Below, piece by piece: positions 31,550-41,061 of a stretch of 64,000 bases of DNA; position 1 is the stretch's first letter, and every line of letters starts with the position of its first letter. The stretch comes from Streptomyces parvulus (GTDB lineage Bacteria; Actinomycetota; Actinomycetes; Streptomycetales; Streptomycetaceae). Both the position numbers and the translations under genes were made by a program. Location of the stretch: positions 367,265 to 431,264 of the forward strand of contig NZ_BMRX01000009.1 of the NCBI RefSeq assembly GCF_014648855.1, in the 5' to 3' direction. The notes below the pieces were generated by a model. It saw only the letters and a list, made by a program, of their open reading frames with translations. It had not been told where the DNA came from and did no database searches.

Positions 31550-32743
31550 TCAGCCCTTCACACATACGACCTGCTTCAACTTCGCCACGACTTCGACGAG
31601 GTCGCGCTGCTGCTCCATTACATGGTCGATGTTCTTGTAAGCACCCGGGATCTCGTCCAGCACTCCGGAGTCCTTCCGGCACTCGACACCTCGCGTCTGC
31701 TCCTCCAGGTCTTTCACGGTGTAACGCCGCTTCGCGGCATTGCGGCTCATACGTCGGCCTGCACCGTGTGAGGCGGAGTTGAAGGCCTTCTCGTTCCCCA
31801 GCCCCCGCACGATGTACGAGCTGGTGGCCATGGAGCCGGGAATGATGCCGTACTCGCCGGAACCCGCACGGATCGCGCCCTTACGCGTAACCAGCAGGTC
31901 CATCCCCTGGTACTGCTCCTCAGCCACGTAGTTGTGATGGCAGGAGACCTCCTGTTCGAAGACCGGCTTCGCCTTCTTGAACTCCTTGCGGACCACGTCC
32001 TTGAAGAGCGCCATCATCAGCGTGCGGTTGTACTTCGCGTACTCCTGCGCCCAGAACAGGTCGTTGCGGTACGCCGCCATCTGCGGGGTGTCCGCGACGA
32101 ACACCGCGAGGTCTCGGTCGACCAGGCCCTGGTTGTGCGGGAGCTTCTGGGCGACGCCGATGTGATGCTCGGCGAGCTCCTTGCCGATGTTGCGCGAGCC
32201 GGAGTGCAGCATGAGCCAGACCACACCGGACTGATCGAGACAGAATTCGATCATGTGGTTGCCGGATCCGAGCGTACCCATCTGCTTCCCAGCCCGCTCC
32301 CGCCGGAACTTGACCGCCTCCGCCACCCCGTCGAACCGCCCCCAGAAGTCGTCCCACCCGCTCGTCGCGAGCCCGTGGAAGCGCCCCGGCTCGACCGGGT
32401 CGTCATGCATCCCCCGCCCCACCGGAATCGCCTGCTCGATCTTCGAGCGGAGCCGGGAGAGGTCGCCGGGCAGGTCGTTGGCGGTCAGGGAGGTCCGTAC
32501 CGCCGACATGCCGCAGCCGATGTCGACCCCCACCGCCGCCGGGCACACCGCGCCCCGCATCGCGATCACGGAGCCGACCGTCGCGCCCTTGCCGTAGTGC
32601 ACGTCCGGCATGACCGCCAGGCCCTTGATCCACGGCAGGGTCGCGACGTTGCGGAGCTGCTGGAGCGCCACGTCCTCGACCGTCGCCGGGTCGGTCCACA
32701 TCCGGATCGGCACCTTCGCGCCCGGCATCTCCACGTACGACAT
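31550..32743 (-). CDS. rtcB: RNA-splicing ligase RtcB
   Basis: A 397-residue 3'-phosphate/5'-OH RNA ligase (GTP- and Mn-dependent), used in RNA repair and, in archaea and animals, in tRNA splicing. Landmarks: 'AVMPDVHYGKGATVGSVIAM', the metal-binding Cys in 'VGVDIGCGMSAVRT', 'QMGTLGSGNHMIEFC', 'LMLHSGSRNIG', 'SCHHNYVAEE' and the guanylylated His in 'NSASHGAGRRMSR'. ATG 32743 follows GAGGGGGACGTT. It has no intein. No RtcR-type regulator or archease is adjacent. Confidence 0.96.
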   Translation of the reverse strand: MSYVEMPGAKVPIRMWTDPATVEDVALQQLRNVATLPWIKGLAVMPDVHYGKGATVGSVIAMRGAVCPAAVGVDIGCGMSAVRTSLTANDLPGDLSRLRSKIEQAIPVGRGMHDDPVEPGRFHGLATSGWDDFWGRFDGVAEAVKFRRERAGKQMGTLGSGNHMIEFCLDQSGVVWLMLHSGSRNIGKELAEHHIGVAQKLPHNQGLVDRDLAVFVADTPQMAAYRNDLFWAQEYAKYNRTLMMALFKDVVRKEFKKAKPVFEQEVSCHHNYVAEEQYQGMDLLVTRKGAIRAGSGEYGIIPGSMATSSYIVRGLGNEKAFNSASHGAGRRMSRNAAKRRYTVKDLEEQTRGVECRKDSGVLDEIPGAYKNIDHVMEQQRDLVEVVAKLKQVVCVKG

Positions 32744-32977
32744 AACGTCCCCCTCGTCCTTTTCCCCCGGAAACCAAACAGAAGTGTCGAAGCGCAAAAA
32801 CCGGAGCCAATGACGACCAAAGGGATGGCCGACCGGCGTTCACGGCAGCGCGTGCGATACACATTGTCTCCAGGGGACGCCCCCGTGCGGCAAGCGATTA
32901 ACCAGCGGGGACACTGGAGTCTCGACGCGTCCCGAAGCGTTCCGAACCACAGCCACCCCGGCGAGAGGAGCCGCACC

Positions 32978-33832
32978 GTGCAGCGGAAGGCCTACGTACC
33001 CGGCGTCGCCGCCTGCCTCGCGGTGCTGCTGGCCGGCTGCACCGGCGGCTCCGGCGACGGCGCCACCGCCGACGACTCCAACCCGGGGCAGCCGGGCGTC
33101 GCCACCGAGGCCGCCGAGCCGGGCAGGTACCGCACCCTGCCGGAGCCGTGCGGCGCGGTCGGGGACAAGACGCTCGACACCCTGCTGCCCGGCCTCGCGG
33201 AGATCCCGGACGAGGTGCAGCGCGAGAAGGCGTACAAGGGGGAGCCGACGCTCGCGTACGACACGGACCGCAAGGTCGGCTGCCGTTGGAAGGTCGACTC
33301 GGCGGACGCCGCCAACCACCTCCTCGTCGACTTCGAGCGGGTGGTGTCGTACGACACCGCGGTGAGCGACGACAGCCAGGCCGAGCAGCTCTTCACCAAG
33401 CGGGTGGCGGACGCCGACCTGCCCGAGCCGGTCGTCCCGGATTCGGGGTCCCCCTCCGGGTCCGGCGCGGCGACGGGTTCGGACTCCCCGTCGGGCACCC
33501 CGTCGTCCGGCTCGCCCTCCGCCACGCCCTCGGGCGCCACACCGTCCGGTGACGCCTCGTCGGACCCGTCGGCGGGTGCCACGCCGGCCGAACTCCAGCC
33601 CCGGCTCCTCGACGACCTCGGCGACGAGGGATACCTCGACGACGAGCTGAACGACTCCGGTTCGACCGCGAAACAGCGCACCGTCACTGTGGCGTTCCGC
33701 ACGTCGAACGTCGTGGTGACCATCGAGTACGCGGAGCAGTCGGCGACGCTCGGAGTCGTGCCGGACAGCGAGGAAATGCAGGACATGGCCCGGAAACTCG
33801 CCTCCCAGCTGGCGGATTCACTCGGCGGCTGA
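32978..33832 (+). CDS. DUF3558-like secreted lipoprotein
   Basis: A 284-residue lipoprotein with signal peptide and lipobox LLAGC within 'LAVLLAGCTGG'. The first folded segment ('YRTLPEPCGAVGDKTLDTLL', 'VGCRWKVDSADAANHLLVDF') has the paired Cys of DUF3558-like proteins; a Ser/Pro/Gly linker (about residues 165-205) splits it from a C-terminal segment ending 'LASQLADSLGG'. GAGAGGAG sits 7 nt before GTG 32978. The same architecture occurs in the next gene, so the two probably arose by duplication. Function unknown. Confidence 0.8.
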   Translation: MQRKAYVPGVAACLAVLLAGCTGGSGDGATADDSNPGQPGVATEAAEPGRYRTLPEPCGAVGDKTLDTLLPGLAEIPDEVQREKAYKGEPTLAYDTDRKVGCRWKVDSADAANHLLVDFERVVSYDTAVSDDSQAEQLFTKRVADADLPEPVVPDSGSPSGSGAATGSDSPSGTPSSGSPSATPSGATPSGDASSDPSAGATPAELQPRLLDDLGDEGYLDDELNDSGSTAKQRTVTVAFRTSNVVVTIEYAEQSATLGVVPDSEEMQDMARKLASQLADSLGG

Positions 33833-33950
33833 GTCCGCCGGCGACCCGCTCGCGAGCGCGGGCGCCGCACCCGAAGCGGGTCCGCACGATTTCTTCACCG
33901 CGTACGGTGGCTCCTCGGACCCGTTCCGACCCGCAGGAACCACGAGCGCC

Positions 33951-34805
33951 ATGAGTGAAGGAACCATGCAGCTACGAGCCCAGCGTGACCAGCGAGACAA
34001 GCGTGAGCAGCGAGAGCGGAAAGCGTCGCGGCTGACCCGCGCCGCCGTCTGCGCGGCCGCCGTCCCCGCCGTCCTGGTGGTGGCCGGCTGCTCCTCGGAC
34101 TCCGGCTCCGGTGACGGGCAGGACAAGGCGGCCGCGGAGAAGTCGGCCGCGTCCCAGTCCGCGAGCCCGTCCCCGACGGTGCGGGCGGCGGCGTACGCGA
34201 AGCTTCCGGAGCCGTGCTCCGTGCTGTCGAAGAAGTCGCTGGAGGACCTGGTGCCGAAGGGCGACTCCGGCAAGGAGGGCGCCTCCAACGACACCGCGTC
34301 CCGGGTCAGTTGCTCCTGGGACAGCCTCGACGACAACGGGGTCAAGGGCTCCCAGTTCCGCTGGCTGAGCGTGTCGATGCTGCGCTTCGACTCGGACGCG
34401 ACGCGCGGCGCGGGCGACGAGCTGGCGCACGCCTACTACACCAAGCAGGTCGGCGACGCGCAGAGCGCCGAGGGCGCGAAGGGCCTCAAGACCGCGCCGG
34501 TCTCCGGCACGGGCGACGAGGCCTCGGTCGTGCGCTACGACCTGAAGAAGAAGGAAGGCACCTTCAAGCAGCAGACGGTCGTGGCGCGCGTCGAGAACGT
34601 CGTCGTCACCGTCGACTACAACGGCGCGGGCCTGGCCGGCGAGAAGACGCCGGACGGGGACGACCTGGTGAAGGACGCGCAGAAGGCGGCCAAGGAGGCG
34701 GTGGCCGCGGTGGCGAAGGCCAACGGCGGCGGGGCGGACAGCTCGCCCTCGGCGTCCGAGCCGGCCTCCAAGAAGCCCTCCGCATCGGCGTCGAAGTCGG
34801 GCTGA
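33951..34805 (+). CDS. DUF3558-like secreted lipoprotein (paralogue)
   Basis: A 284-residue protein with a charged N-terminus, signal segment and lipobox VVAGC, a short Ser/Pro linker, and a domain with 'AKLPEPCSVLSKKSLEDLVP' and 'SRVSCSWDS' as in the preceding lipoprotein, ending in a Lys/Ser/Pro tail. ATG 33951 and ATG 33966 are both possible. It follows the first lipoprotein by 118 bp. Role unknown. Confidence 0.8.
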   Translation: MSEGTMQLRAQRDQRDKREQRERKASRLTRAAVCAAAVPAVLVVAGCSSDSGSGDGQDKAAAEKSAASQSASPSPTVRAAAYAKLPEPCSVLSKKSLEDLVPKGDSGKEGASNDTASRVSCSWDSLDDNGVKGSQFRWLSVSMLRFDSDATRGAGDELAHAYYTKQVGDAQSAEGAKGLKTAPVSGTGDEASVVRYDLKKKEGTFKQQTVVARVENVVVTVDYNGAGLAGEKTPDGDDLVKDAQKAAKEAVAAVAKANGGGADSSPSASEPASKKPSASASKSG

Positions 34806-34894
34806 CGGACCGTATCGACCCACCGGCCACCCGTTCCCCGTACACATGTGCCACCCTGTTGCGCGCAACAACAGGCACTGGGAGGGGAGTACGG

Positions 34895-36181
34895 GTGGCC
34901 GCGCCACTTCAGCTGACACGGACGCATCGCGTTCTCATCGGCATGGTCGTCTTCGGTGCCGTCATCATCGCCGGGATCGGCTTCGCGGGTTCGTACGCGG
35001 CGGTGCGTGAACTGGCGCTGAAGAAGGGCTTCGGGAACTTCAGCTACGTCTTCCCGATCGGCATCGACGCGGGCATCTGCGTGCTGCTCGCCCTGGACCT
35101 GCTGCTGACCTGGATCAGGATCCCCTTCCCGCTGCTGCGCCAGACGGCGTGGCTGCTGACGGCGGCGACGATCGCGTTCAACGGCGCGGCGGCCTGGCCG
35201 GACCCGCTGGGCGTCGGCATGCACGGCGTGATCCCGATCCTGTTCGTGGTGTCCGTCGAGGCCGCCCGGCACGCGATCGGCCGGATCGCCGACATCACGG
35301 CCGACAAGCACATGGAGGGCGTCCGCCTCACCCGCTGGATGCTCTCGCCGGTGCCGACCTTCCTGCTGTGGCGGCGGATGAAGCTGTGGGAGCTGCGCTC
35401 CTACGAGCAGGTCATCAAGCTGGAGCAGGAGCGGCTGGTCTACCAGGCCCGGCTGCGCTCCCGGTTCGGCCGTGCCTGGCGCCGCAAGGCACCGGTCGAG
35501 TCGCTGATGCCGCTGCGCCTGGCCCGCTACGGCGTCCCGCTCGCGCAGACCGCTCCGGCGGGCCTGGCGGCGGCGGGCATCGAACCGGCGCTGCTGCCGC
35601 CGGCGCCGCGGCCCGAGGAGGCCGGCCTGGACGCCGGGGCGCCGCCCTCGCTGCGCAAGGCCGAGCCGGCCCCGGAGCAGCGTCCGGAGCTGACCGACGG
35701 CCGCGAGCCGGAGCCGGTGCCGGAGGAGCCCGAGGCGGACCAGAACCCGTGGCTGCACGCCCGGGACCCGCAGTCCGTGGAGTACCGCGGCGACTACGAC
35801 CCCGGGTACGACCCGGCGTACGAGCAGTGGATGGCGGAGCAGCGGCAGGCGGACGAGTACCGGCAGCAGTTCGAGGAGCCCCCGCCCGTCCAGGAGCCCT
35901 CCCCGGAGGACACCGGCAGCTTCCCCATCCCGGTGGGCCCGCACCGCACCCGCGAACTGGGCGAGGGCGGCGGCACCCTCCAGGCGGAGCCGGACGAGGA
36001 CGCGTACTACCAGGTCTTCAAGCAGTCGATCGGCGGCAGCGGCTACCCGACGCCGCGGGAGTTCGGCTACAACGTCGAGGCGACCTACGGAATCTCCGTG
36101 CTGGACGCGGACGCCAAGCGCATGGTCATGCGCTTCCAGGAACGCCACACGGCGGAACTCGAGGACGAGCACATCGCGTAG
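34895..36181 (+). CDS. DUF2637-family membrane protein
   Basis: A 428-residue protein. The first 125 residues contain four TM segments ('VLIGMVVFGAVIIAGIGFAG', 'IGIDAGICVLLALDLLLTW', 'TAWLLTAATIAFNGAAAW', 'GVIPILFVVSVEAARHAIGR') of the DUF2637 type, found in Streptomyces chromosomes and in SpdB-like plasmid transfer proteins. A Pro/Glu-rich central region leads to a conserved C-terminal block ('YYQVFKQSIGGSGYPTPREF') that resembles a winged-helix unit. GTG 34895 follows GGAGGGGAG. No conjugation genes are nearby, so a chromosomal role is likely. Confidence 0.82.
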   Translation: MAAPLQLTRTHRVLIGMVVFGAVIIAGIGFAGSYAAVRELALKKGFGNFSYVFPIGIDAGICVLLALDLLLTWIRIPFPLLRQTAWLLTAATIAFNGAAAWPDPLGVGMHGVIPILFVVSVEAARHAIGRIADITADKHMEGVRLTRWMLSPVPTFLLWRRMKLWELRSYEQVIKLEQERLVYQARLRSRFGRAWRRKAPVESLMPLRLARYGVPLAQTAPAGLAAAGIEPALLPPAPRPEEAGLDAGAPPSLRKAEPAPEQRPELTDGREPEPVPEEPEADQNPWLHARDPQSVEYRGDYDPGYDPAYEQWMAEQRQADEYRQQFEEPPPVQEPSPEDTGSFPIPVGPHRTRELGEGGGTLQAEPDEDAYYQVFKQSIGGSGYPTPREFGYNVEATYGISVLDADAKRMVMRFQERHTAELEDEHIA

Positions 36182-36288
36182 GACGTCCCGGCGGGCGCCG
36201 GGCGGGCGCGGCGGTGCCGCCGTCCGGCGGGTCGCCCCGCTCGGGCGGCGGCACCGCAGACCGCCTCAAGCCCTCCGCGCCGCCGCGG

Positions 36289-38031
36289 TCATTCCCCGAG
36301 CAGGGTCCGTACCCGCTCCTGCCCCACCGCGAGGAGCAGCGTGGGAAGGCGCGGGCCGGTGTCGCGGCCTACCAGCAGGTGGTAGAGGAGCGCGAAGAAC
36401 GTCCGCTGGGCGGTCTTGATCTCCGGCGGCAGCTCCTTGGGCGTGGCGTCCGCGGAGAAGCCGGCCTGGACCTTGGGCACGCCGTAGACGAGGTGGGTCA
36501 GCCCGTCCAGGGACCACTGGCCGGCCAGCCCGTCGAGCAGCAGCCGCAGCGACTGCCGGCTCGGCTCGTCGAGCGACTTCAGCAGCTCGGCGTCGGGTTC
36601 CCGGCGCACGACGGTGCGCTGGTCGGCGGGGACCTGGGTGTTGATCCACGCCTCGGCCTTGTCGTAGCGCGGGCGGGCCTCGGCCAGCGTGGCCAGGGGG
36701 TTCGCCGGGTCCAGCTCGCTGAGGATGCGCAGCGCCTGGTCCTCGTGGCCCGCGGTGATGTCGGCCACGGAGGCGAGCGTGCGGTACGGCAGCGGCCTCG
36801 GCGTCCTCGACAGCTCACCGGTGGCGGTGCCCACGGCACGCGCGTGGGCGGCGGCGTCGGCGGGCAGCGCGGAGCCGTCGGCGACCTTGGCGTCGAGGCG
36901 GTCCCACTCGTCGTAGAGCCGCTGGATCTCCTGGTCGAAGGCGATCTTGAAGGACTGGTTCGGGCGGCGGCGGGCGTACAGCCAGCGCAGCAGCTGCGGC
37001 TCCATGATCTTGAGCGCGTCGGCCGGGGTGGGCACCCCGCCCTTCGACGACGACATCTTCGCCATGCCGCTGATGCCGACGAACGCGTACATCGGGCCGA
37101 TGGGCTGCTCGCCGTCGAAGATCCCGACGATCTGCCCGCCGACCTGGAACGACGAGCCGGGCGAGCTGTGGTCCACGCCGCTGGGCTCGAAGACGACGCC
37201 CTCGTAGGCCCAGCGCATCGGCCAGTCGACCTTCCAGACCAGCTTGCCGCGGTTGAACTCGCTCAGCCGGACGGTCTCGGAGAAGCCGCACGCGGTGCAG
37301 GCGTACGTCAGCTCGGTCGAGTCGTCGTCGTACGCGGTGACCGTGGTCAGGTCCTTCTCGCAGTTGCCGCAGTACGGCTTGTACGGGAAGTACCCGGCGG
37401 AGCCCTGGCTGCCGTCGTCCTCGGCGGCGGCGCCGGAGCCCTCGGCGGCCTCCAGCTCGGCCTCGTCGACGGGCTTCTGCGACTTCTTGCCGGCCGCCTT
37501 GGGCTTGGTCCGGTACTGGGCGAGGATCGCGTCGATGTCCCGGCGGTGCCGCATGGCGTGCAGGATCTGCTCGCGGTAGACCCCGGAGGTGTACTGCGCG
37601 GTCTGGCTGATCCCGTCGAACTCCACGCCCATCTCGGCGAGCGACTCGGTCATCGCGGCCTTGAAGTGCTCGGCCCAGTTCGGGTGCGGGGAGCCGTTCG
37701 GGGCGGGTACGGAGGTGAGCGGCTTGCCGATGTGCTCGGCCCAGGACTCGTCGACGCCCGCGAGGCCGGCGGGGACCTTGCGGTAGCGGTCGTAGTCGTC
37801 CCAGGAGATCAGGTGCCGGACCTCGTGCCCGCGGCGGCGCACCTCGTCGCCGACCAGGTGCGGGGTCATGACCTCGCGGAGGTTGCCCAGGTGGATGGGG
37901 CCCGACGGGGAGAGTCCGGACGCGACGACCACAGGTTTGCCCGGGGCACGGCGCTCCGACTCGGCGATGACCTCGTCCGCGAAACGGGAGACCCAGTCGG
38001 TGGTCTCTGTGCTCTGAGCCACGATCGGCAC
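36289..38031 (-). CDS. lysS: Lysyl-tRNA synthetase, class I
   Basis: A 580-residue archaeal-type (class I) LysRS, unrelated to the class II enzyme. HIGH-type motif 'SPSGPIHLGNLREVM', KMSKS-type 'GMAKMSSSKGG', and a zinc-ribbon insert 'YCGNCEKDLT' / 'YACTACGFSE'. GTG 38031 (VPIVAQ) is used, GTG 38022 (VAQST) is about as likely because AGAGGA lies at a better distance from it. It is divergent from argS, giving a two-synthetase locus. Confidence 0.95.
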   Translation of the reverse strand: MPIVAQSTETTDWVSRFADEVIAESERRAPGKPVVVASGLSPSGPIHLGNLREVMTPHLVGDEVRRRGHEVRHLISWDDYDRYRKVPAGLAGVDESWAEHIGKPLTSVPAPNGSPHPNWAEHFKAAMTESLAEMGVEFDGISQTAQYTSGVYREQILHAMRHRRDIDAILAQYRTKPKAAGKKSQKPVDEAELEAAEGSGAAAEDDGSQGSAGYFPYKPYCGNCEKDLTTVTAYDDDSTELTYACTACGFSETVRLSEFNRGKLVWKVDWPMRWAYEGVVFEPSGVDHSSPGSSFQVGGQIVGIFDGEQPIGPMYAFVGISGMAKMSSSKGGVPTPADALKIMEPQLLRWLYARRRPNQSFKIAFDQEIQRLYDEWDRLDAKVADGSALPADAAAHARAVGTATGELSRTPRPLPYRTLASVADITAGHEDQALRILSELDPANPLATLAEARPRYDKAEAWINTQVPADQRTVVRREPDAELLKSLDEPSRQSLRLLLDGLAGQWSLDGLTHLVYGVPKVQAGFSADATPKELPPEIKTAQRTFFALLYHLLVGRDTGPRLPTLLLAVGQERVRTLLGE

Positions 38032-38192
38032 GTCCTCTTTCCTGATGGTTCTGCTCGGGCAGCCGGTACGGTCGCACGGCTGACCGCTCCATTCTCCCAG
38101 CCCGGCCCGCATCCGCGAAAACCGCTTTTCACCGCGTGGGATACTCGGCTTCTGTACTACTCCACGAACCCGAGCAGAACGGCAGCCACTCC

Positions 38193-39950
38193 ATGGCCTC
38201 GGTCACGTCCCTCAGCGACTCCGTCCAGCAGCATCTCGCGTCCGCGCTCTCGGCCACCCGGCCGGAGGCCGCCGGCGCGGACCCGCTGCTGCGACGCAGC
38301 GACCGGGCGGACTACCAGGCCAACGGCATCCTCGCGCTGGCCAAGAAGGCCAAGGCGAACCCGCGGGAGCTGGCCGCCGAGGTCGTCGCGCGGATCACCA
38401 CCGGCGGCCTGATCGAGGACGTCGAGGTCTCCGGCCCCGGCTTCCTGAACATCACCGTCGGCGACCGGGCGATCACCGAGAACCTGGCCGCGCGGTACGC
38501 GGACGGCGAGCGCCTCGGCGTGCCGCTGAAGGAGGACGCGGGCGTCACGGTCGTCGACTACGCCCAGCCGAACGTGGCGAAGGAGATGCACGTCGGCCAC
38601 CTGCGCTCCGCGGTCATCGGCGACGCCCTGCGCGGCATGCTCGACTTCACCGGCGAGCGGACGATCGGCCGGCACCACATCGGCGACTGGGGCACCCAGT
38701 TCGGCATGCTCATCCAGTACCTGTTCGAGCACCCCGGCGAGCTGGCCCCGGCCGAGGACGTCGACGGCGAGCAGGCCATGTCGAACCTGAACCGGGTCTA
38801 CAAGGCGTCGCGCGCGGTCTTCGACGCGGACGAGGAGTTCAAGGAGCGGGCCCGCAAGCGGGTCGTCGCCCTGCAGTCCGGCGACAAGGAGACGCTGGAG
38901 CTGTGGCAGCAGTTCGTGGACGAGTCGAAGGTCTACTTCTACTCGGTCTTCGAGAAGCTCGACATGGAGATCCGCGACGACGAGATCGTCGGCGAGTCCG
39001 CGTACAACGAGGGCATGCCGGAGACCGCCCGCCTCCTGGAGGAGATGGGCGTCGCGGTGCGCTCCGAGGGCGCGCTGGTGGTGTTCTTCGACGAGATCCG
39101 CGGCAAGGACGACCAGCCGGTCCCGCTGATCGTGCAGAAGGCCGACGGCGGCTTCGGCTACGCGGCCTCCGACCTGACGGCGATCCGCAACCGCGTCCAG
39201 GACCTGGACGCCACCACGCTGCTGTACGTCGTCGACGTGCGCCAGTCGCTGCACTTCAGGATGGTCTTCGAGACCGCCCGCCGGGCCGGCTGGCTGAACG
39301 ACGGCGTCACGGCGCACAACATGGGCTACGGCACGGTGCTGGGCGCGGACGGCAAGCCCTTCAAGACGCGTGCGGGCGAGACCGTGCGCCTGGAGGACCT
39401 GCTGGACGAAGCCGTGCAGCGGGCGGCCGAGGTCGTACGGGAGAAGGCGCGGGACCTCACCGAGGACGAGATCCAGGAGCGGGCCGCCCAGGTCGGCATC
39501 GGCGCCGTGAAGTACGCGGACCTGTCGACGTCGCCGAGCCGGGACTACAAGTTCGACCTGGACCAGATGGTCTCGCTCAACGGCGACACCAGCGTCTACC
39601 TCCAGTACGCCTACGCCCGTATCCGGTCCATCCTCCGCAAGGCCGGCGAGGTCGCCCCCGCCGCCCACCCGGAGCTGGAGCTGCACGCGGCGGAGCGGGC
39701 GCTGGGCCTGCACCTGGACGCGTTCGGGGACACGGTCTTCGAGGCGGCCGCGGAGTACGCCCCGCACAAGCTGACGGCGTACCTGTACCAGGCGGCGTCG
39801 CTGTTCACGTCGTTCTACGACAAGTGCCCGGTCCTGAAGGCCGAGACGCCGCAGCAGGTCGAGAACCGCCTCTTCCTGTGCGACGTCACGGCCCGCACCC
39901 TGCACCGGGGCATGGCCCTGCTGGGCATCAGGACGCCGGAGCGCCTCTGA
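38193..39950 (+). CDS. argS: Arginyl-tRNA synthetase
   Basis: A 585-residue class I ArgRS. N-terminal Add-1 domain, HIGH motif in 'NVAKEMHVGHLRSAVIGDAL', 'HHIGDWGTQFGMLIQYL', and the C-terminal DALR anticodon-binding domain ('YLQYAYARIRSILRKA', 'LYQAASLFTSFYDKCPVLK'). The canonical KMSKS is replaced by 'GADGKPFKTRAGE', as in many ArgRS. Divergent from lysS across about 160 bp. The end abuts the convergent secreted-protein gene by 12 bp with no clear terminator. Confidence 0.96.
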   Translation: MASVTSLSDSVQQHLASALSATRPEAAGADPLLRRSDRADYQANGILALAKKAKANPRELAAEVVARITTGGLIEDVEVSGPGFLNITVGDRAITENLAARYADGERLGVPLKEDAGVTVVDYAQPNVAKEMHVGHLRSAVIGDALRGMLDFTGERTIGRHHIGDWGTQFGMLIQYLFEHPGELAPAEDVDGEQAMSNLNRVYKASRAVFDADEEFKERARKRVVALQSGDKETLELWQQFVDESKVYFYSVFEKLDMEIRDDEIVGESAYNEGMPETARLLEEMGVAVRSEGALVVFFDEIRGKDDQPVPLIVQKADGGFGYAASDLTAIRNRVQDLDATTLLYVVDVRQSLHFRMVFETARRAGWLNDGVTAHNMGYGTVLGADGKPFKTRAGETVRLEDLLDEAVQRAAEVVREKARDLTEDEIQERAAQVGIGAVKYADLSTSPSRDYKFDLDQMVSLNGDTSVYLQYAYARIRSILRKAGEVAPAAHPELELHAAERALGLHLDAFGDTVFEAAAEYAPHKLTAYLYQAASLFTSFYDKCPVLKAETPQQVENRLFLCDVTARTLHRGMALLGIRTPERL

Positions 39951-39962
39951 CGACGGGCCGGG

Positions 39963-40922
39963 TCAGGCGTAGTAGCGGATCGTCCCGCGCAACGCCGGCC
40001 CGGCACCTTCGCAGTGCTGGACGAAGGTGGCGGCGAACGCCTCGATCGTGCCGTCCTCGCCCAACGCGAGACGCTGGACGGCCAGTTCGCCGCTCACCTC
40101 GTTGCAGCCGCGCCCGTTGCCGAAGACGTCCAGCCCGGCCACGCCCTCTCCGCCGCCGCGCTGCGCGCGGTAGGTGCGGCCGGCCTCGAACCGCTCACCG
40201 GCGGGCGGAGTCAGGATGGCGCTCCAGTCCTGCCGCTTGCCGGAGACGCCGTACTGGACGCCGTCGCCGTACGGGCGGAGCGAGAAGGTGCTGGTGGAGC
40301 CCAGGTGGGTGGCCGCGGCGCCCTGGCCGACGTAGTCCCCGGCGTCACTGGTGTACTGGTAACCGAGCGGATGGGCCTGGTACTTGACGGCGCCGCGGAG
40401 GGCCGGCGCGTCCGCGCTCTCGCAGCGCTGAACGTAGCTCGCGTCCAGGGCGGTGATCGCGCCGGTTCCGTCCGTCTCGATCTGGTTGACCGAGAACTGG
40501 CCCCACACCTCGTTGCAGCCCCGCCCGTCACCCGAGACGTCGAGCCCCGGTGAGCGGCCGGTGCGGAACGAGGCCCGCTCCGCGTTCCGGTAGACCCCCG
40601 GCCGCAGCTTCTCCCCCCGGGGCGCGGCGAGTTCGACGTCCCACCAGGTGAGGTCCTCCTCGCTCTCCACCCAGACCCGGAAGCGCACGTACTCGGCGTC
40701 GCCGCCGGCCGTGATGGTGGCTGTCGCGGGCGTGTAGGCGGCCTTGGCGCCCTGCCCGATGTAGTCGCCGGCCTCGCTGCTGTGGCTGTACTTCGTCACG
40801 GCCACCGGCGTGCCGGCGGCGGCCGCGGCGGGCGTGGACAGGCCGGCCGTCAGGCCGATGGTCGCGGTCAGGCTCGCGAACGCGCCGAGCAGGGCGCGTC
40901 GCCATCCGGTGCGGGTACGCAC
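39963..40922 (-). CDS. Secreted protein with two tandem homologous domains
   Basis: A 319-residue protein with a Sec/Tat-like signal peptide (MRTRTGWRRALLGAF..., cleavage near 'TPAAAAAG'). Two repeats of about 135 residues follow: 'YSHSSEAGDYIGQG' and 'YQYTSDAGDYVGQG' open them, 'GLDVSGDGRGCNEVWGQFSV' and 'GLDVFGNGRGCNEVSGELAV' are central, 'YVQRCESADAPALRGAVKY' and 'FVQHCEGAGPALRGTIRY' close them. Each repeat keeps two cysteines likely to form a disulfide. No known domain is recognised. GGGGGAG precedes GTG 40922. Confidence 0.8.
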   Translation of the reverse strand: MRTRTGWRRALLGAFASLTATIGLTAGLSTPAAAAAGTPVAVTKYSHSSEAGDYIGQGAKAAYTPATATITAGGDAEYVRFRVWVESEEDLTWWDVELAAPRGEKLRPGVYRNAERASFRTGRSPGLDVSGDGRGCNEVWGQFSVNQIETDGTGAITALDASYVQRCESADAPALRGAVKYQAHPLGYQYTSDAGDYVGQGAAATHLGSTSTFSLRPYGDGVQYGVSGKRQDWSAILTPPAGERFEAGRTYRAQRGGGEGVAGLDVFGNGRGCNEVSGELAVQRLALGEDGTIEAFAATFVQHCEGAGPALRGTIRYYA

Positions 40923-40977
40923 GGATGCCTCCCCCTTCGTGAGTCGGGCGCCGAGTCAGCGCCCGAACTGGTGTCGC

Positions 40978-41007
40978 ACAACGACCAGTTGGCTATCCAC
41001 CGTTACC
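40978..41007 (-). promoter_or_regulatory. Possible sigma-BldN-like promoter of the secreted-protein gene
   Basis: On the minus strand GGTAAC (41007-41002) and CGTTGT (40983-40978) are spaced by 18 nt, upstream of the gene at 40922. The -10 region CGTTGTGCG is identical to the one in the candidate sigma-BldN promoter of rsbN at 54725-54753, but the -35 differs by one base and the spacer is one longer. Speculative. Confidence 0.3.
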
Positions 41008-41061
41008 GCACACAAACCACTGGAAGCGCACATTCCCCATCCGTTCCGGTAGCAGCGGGGC

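Noticed and set aside
35149..38412. Plus-strand open frame of over 1000 codons spanning the DUF2637 gene and lysS
   Set aside because: It runs through two recognisable genes in other frames and has no protein features of its own.
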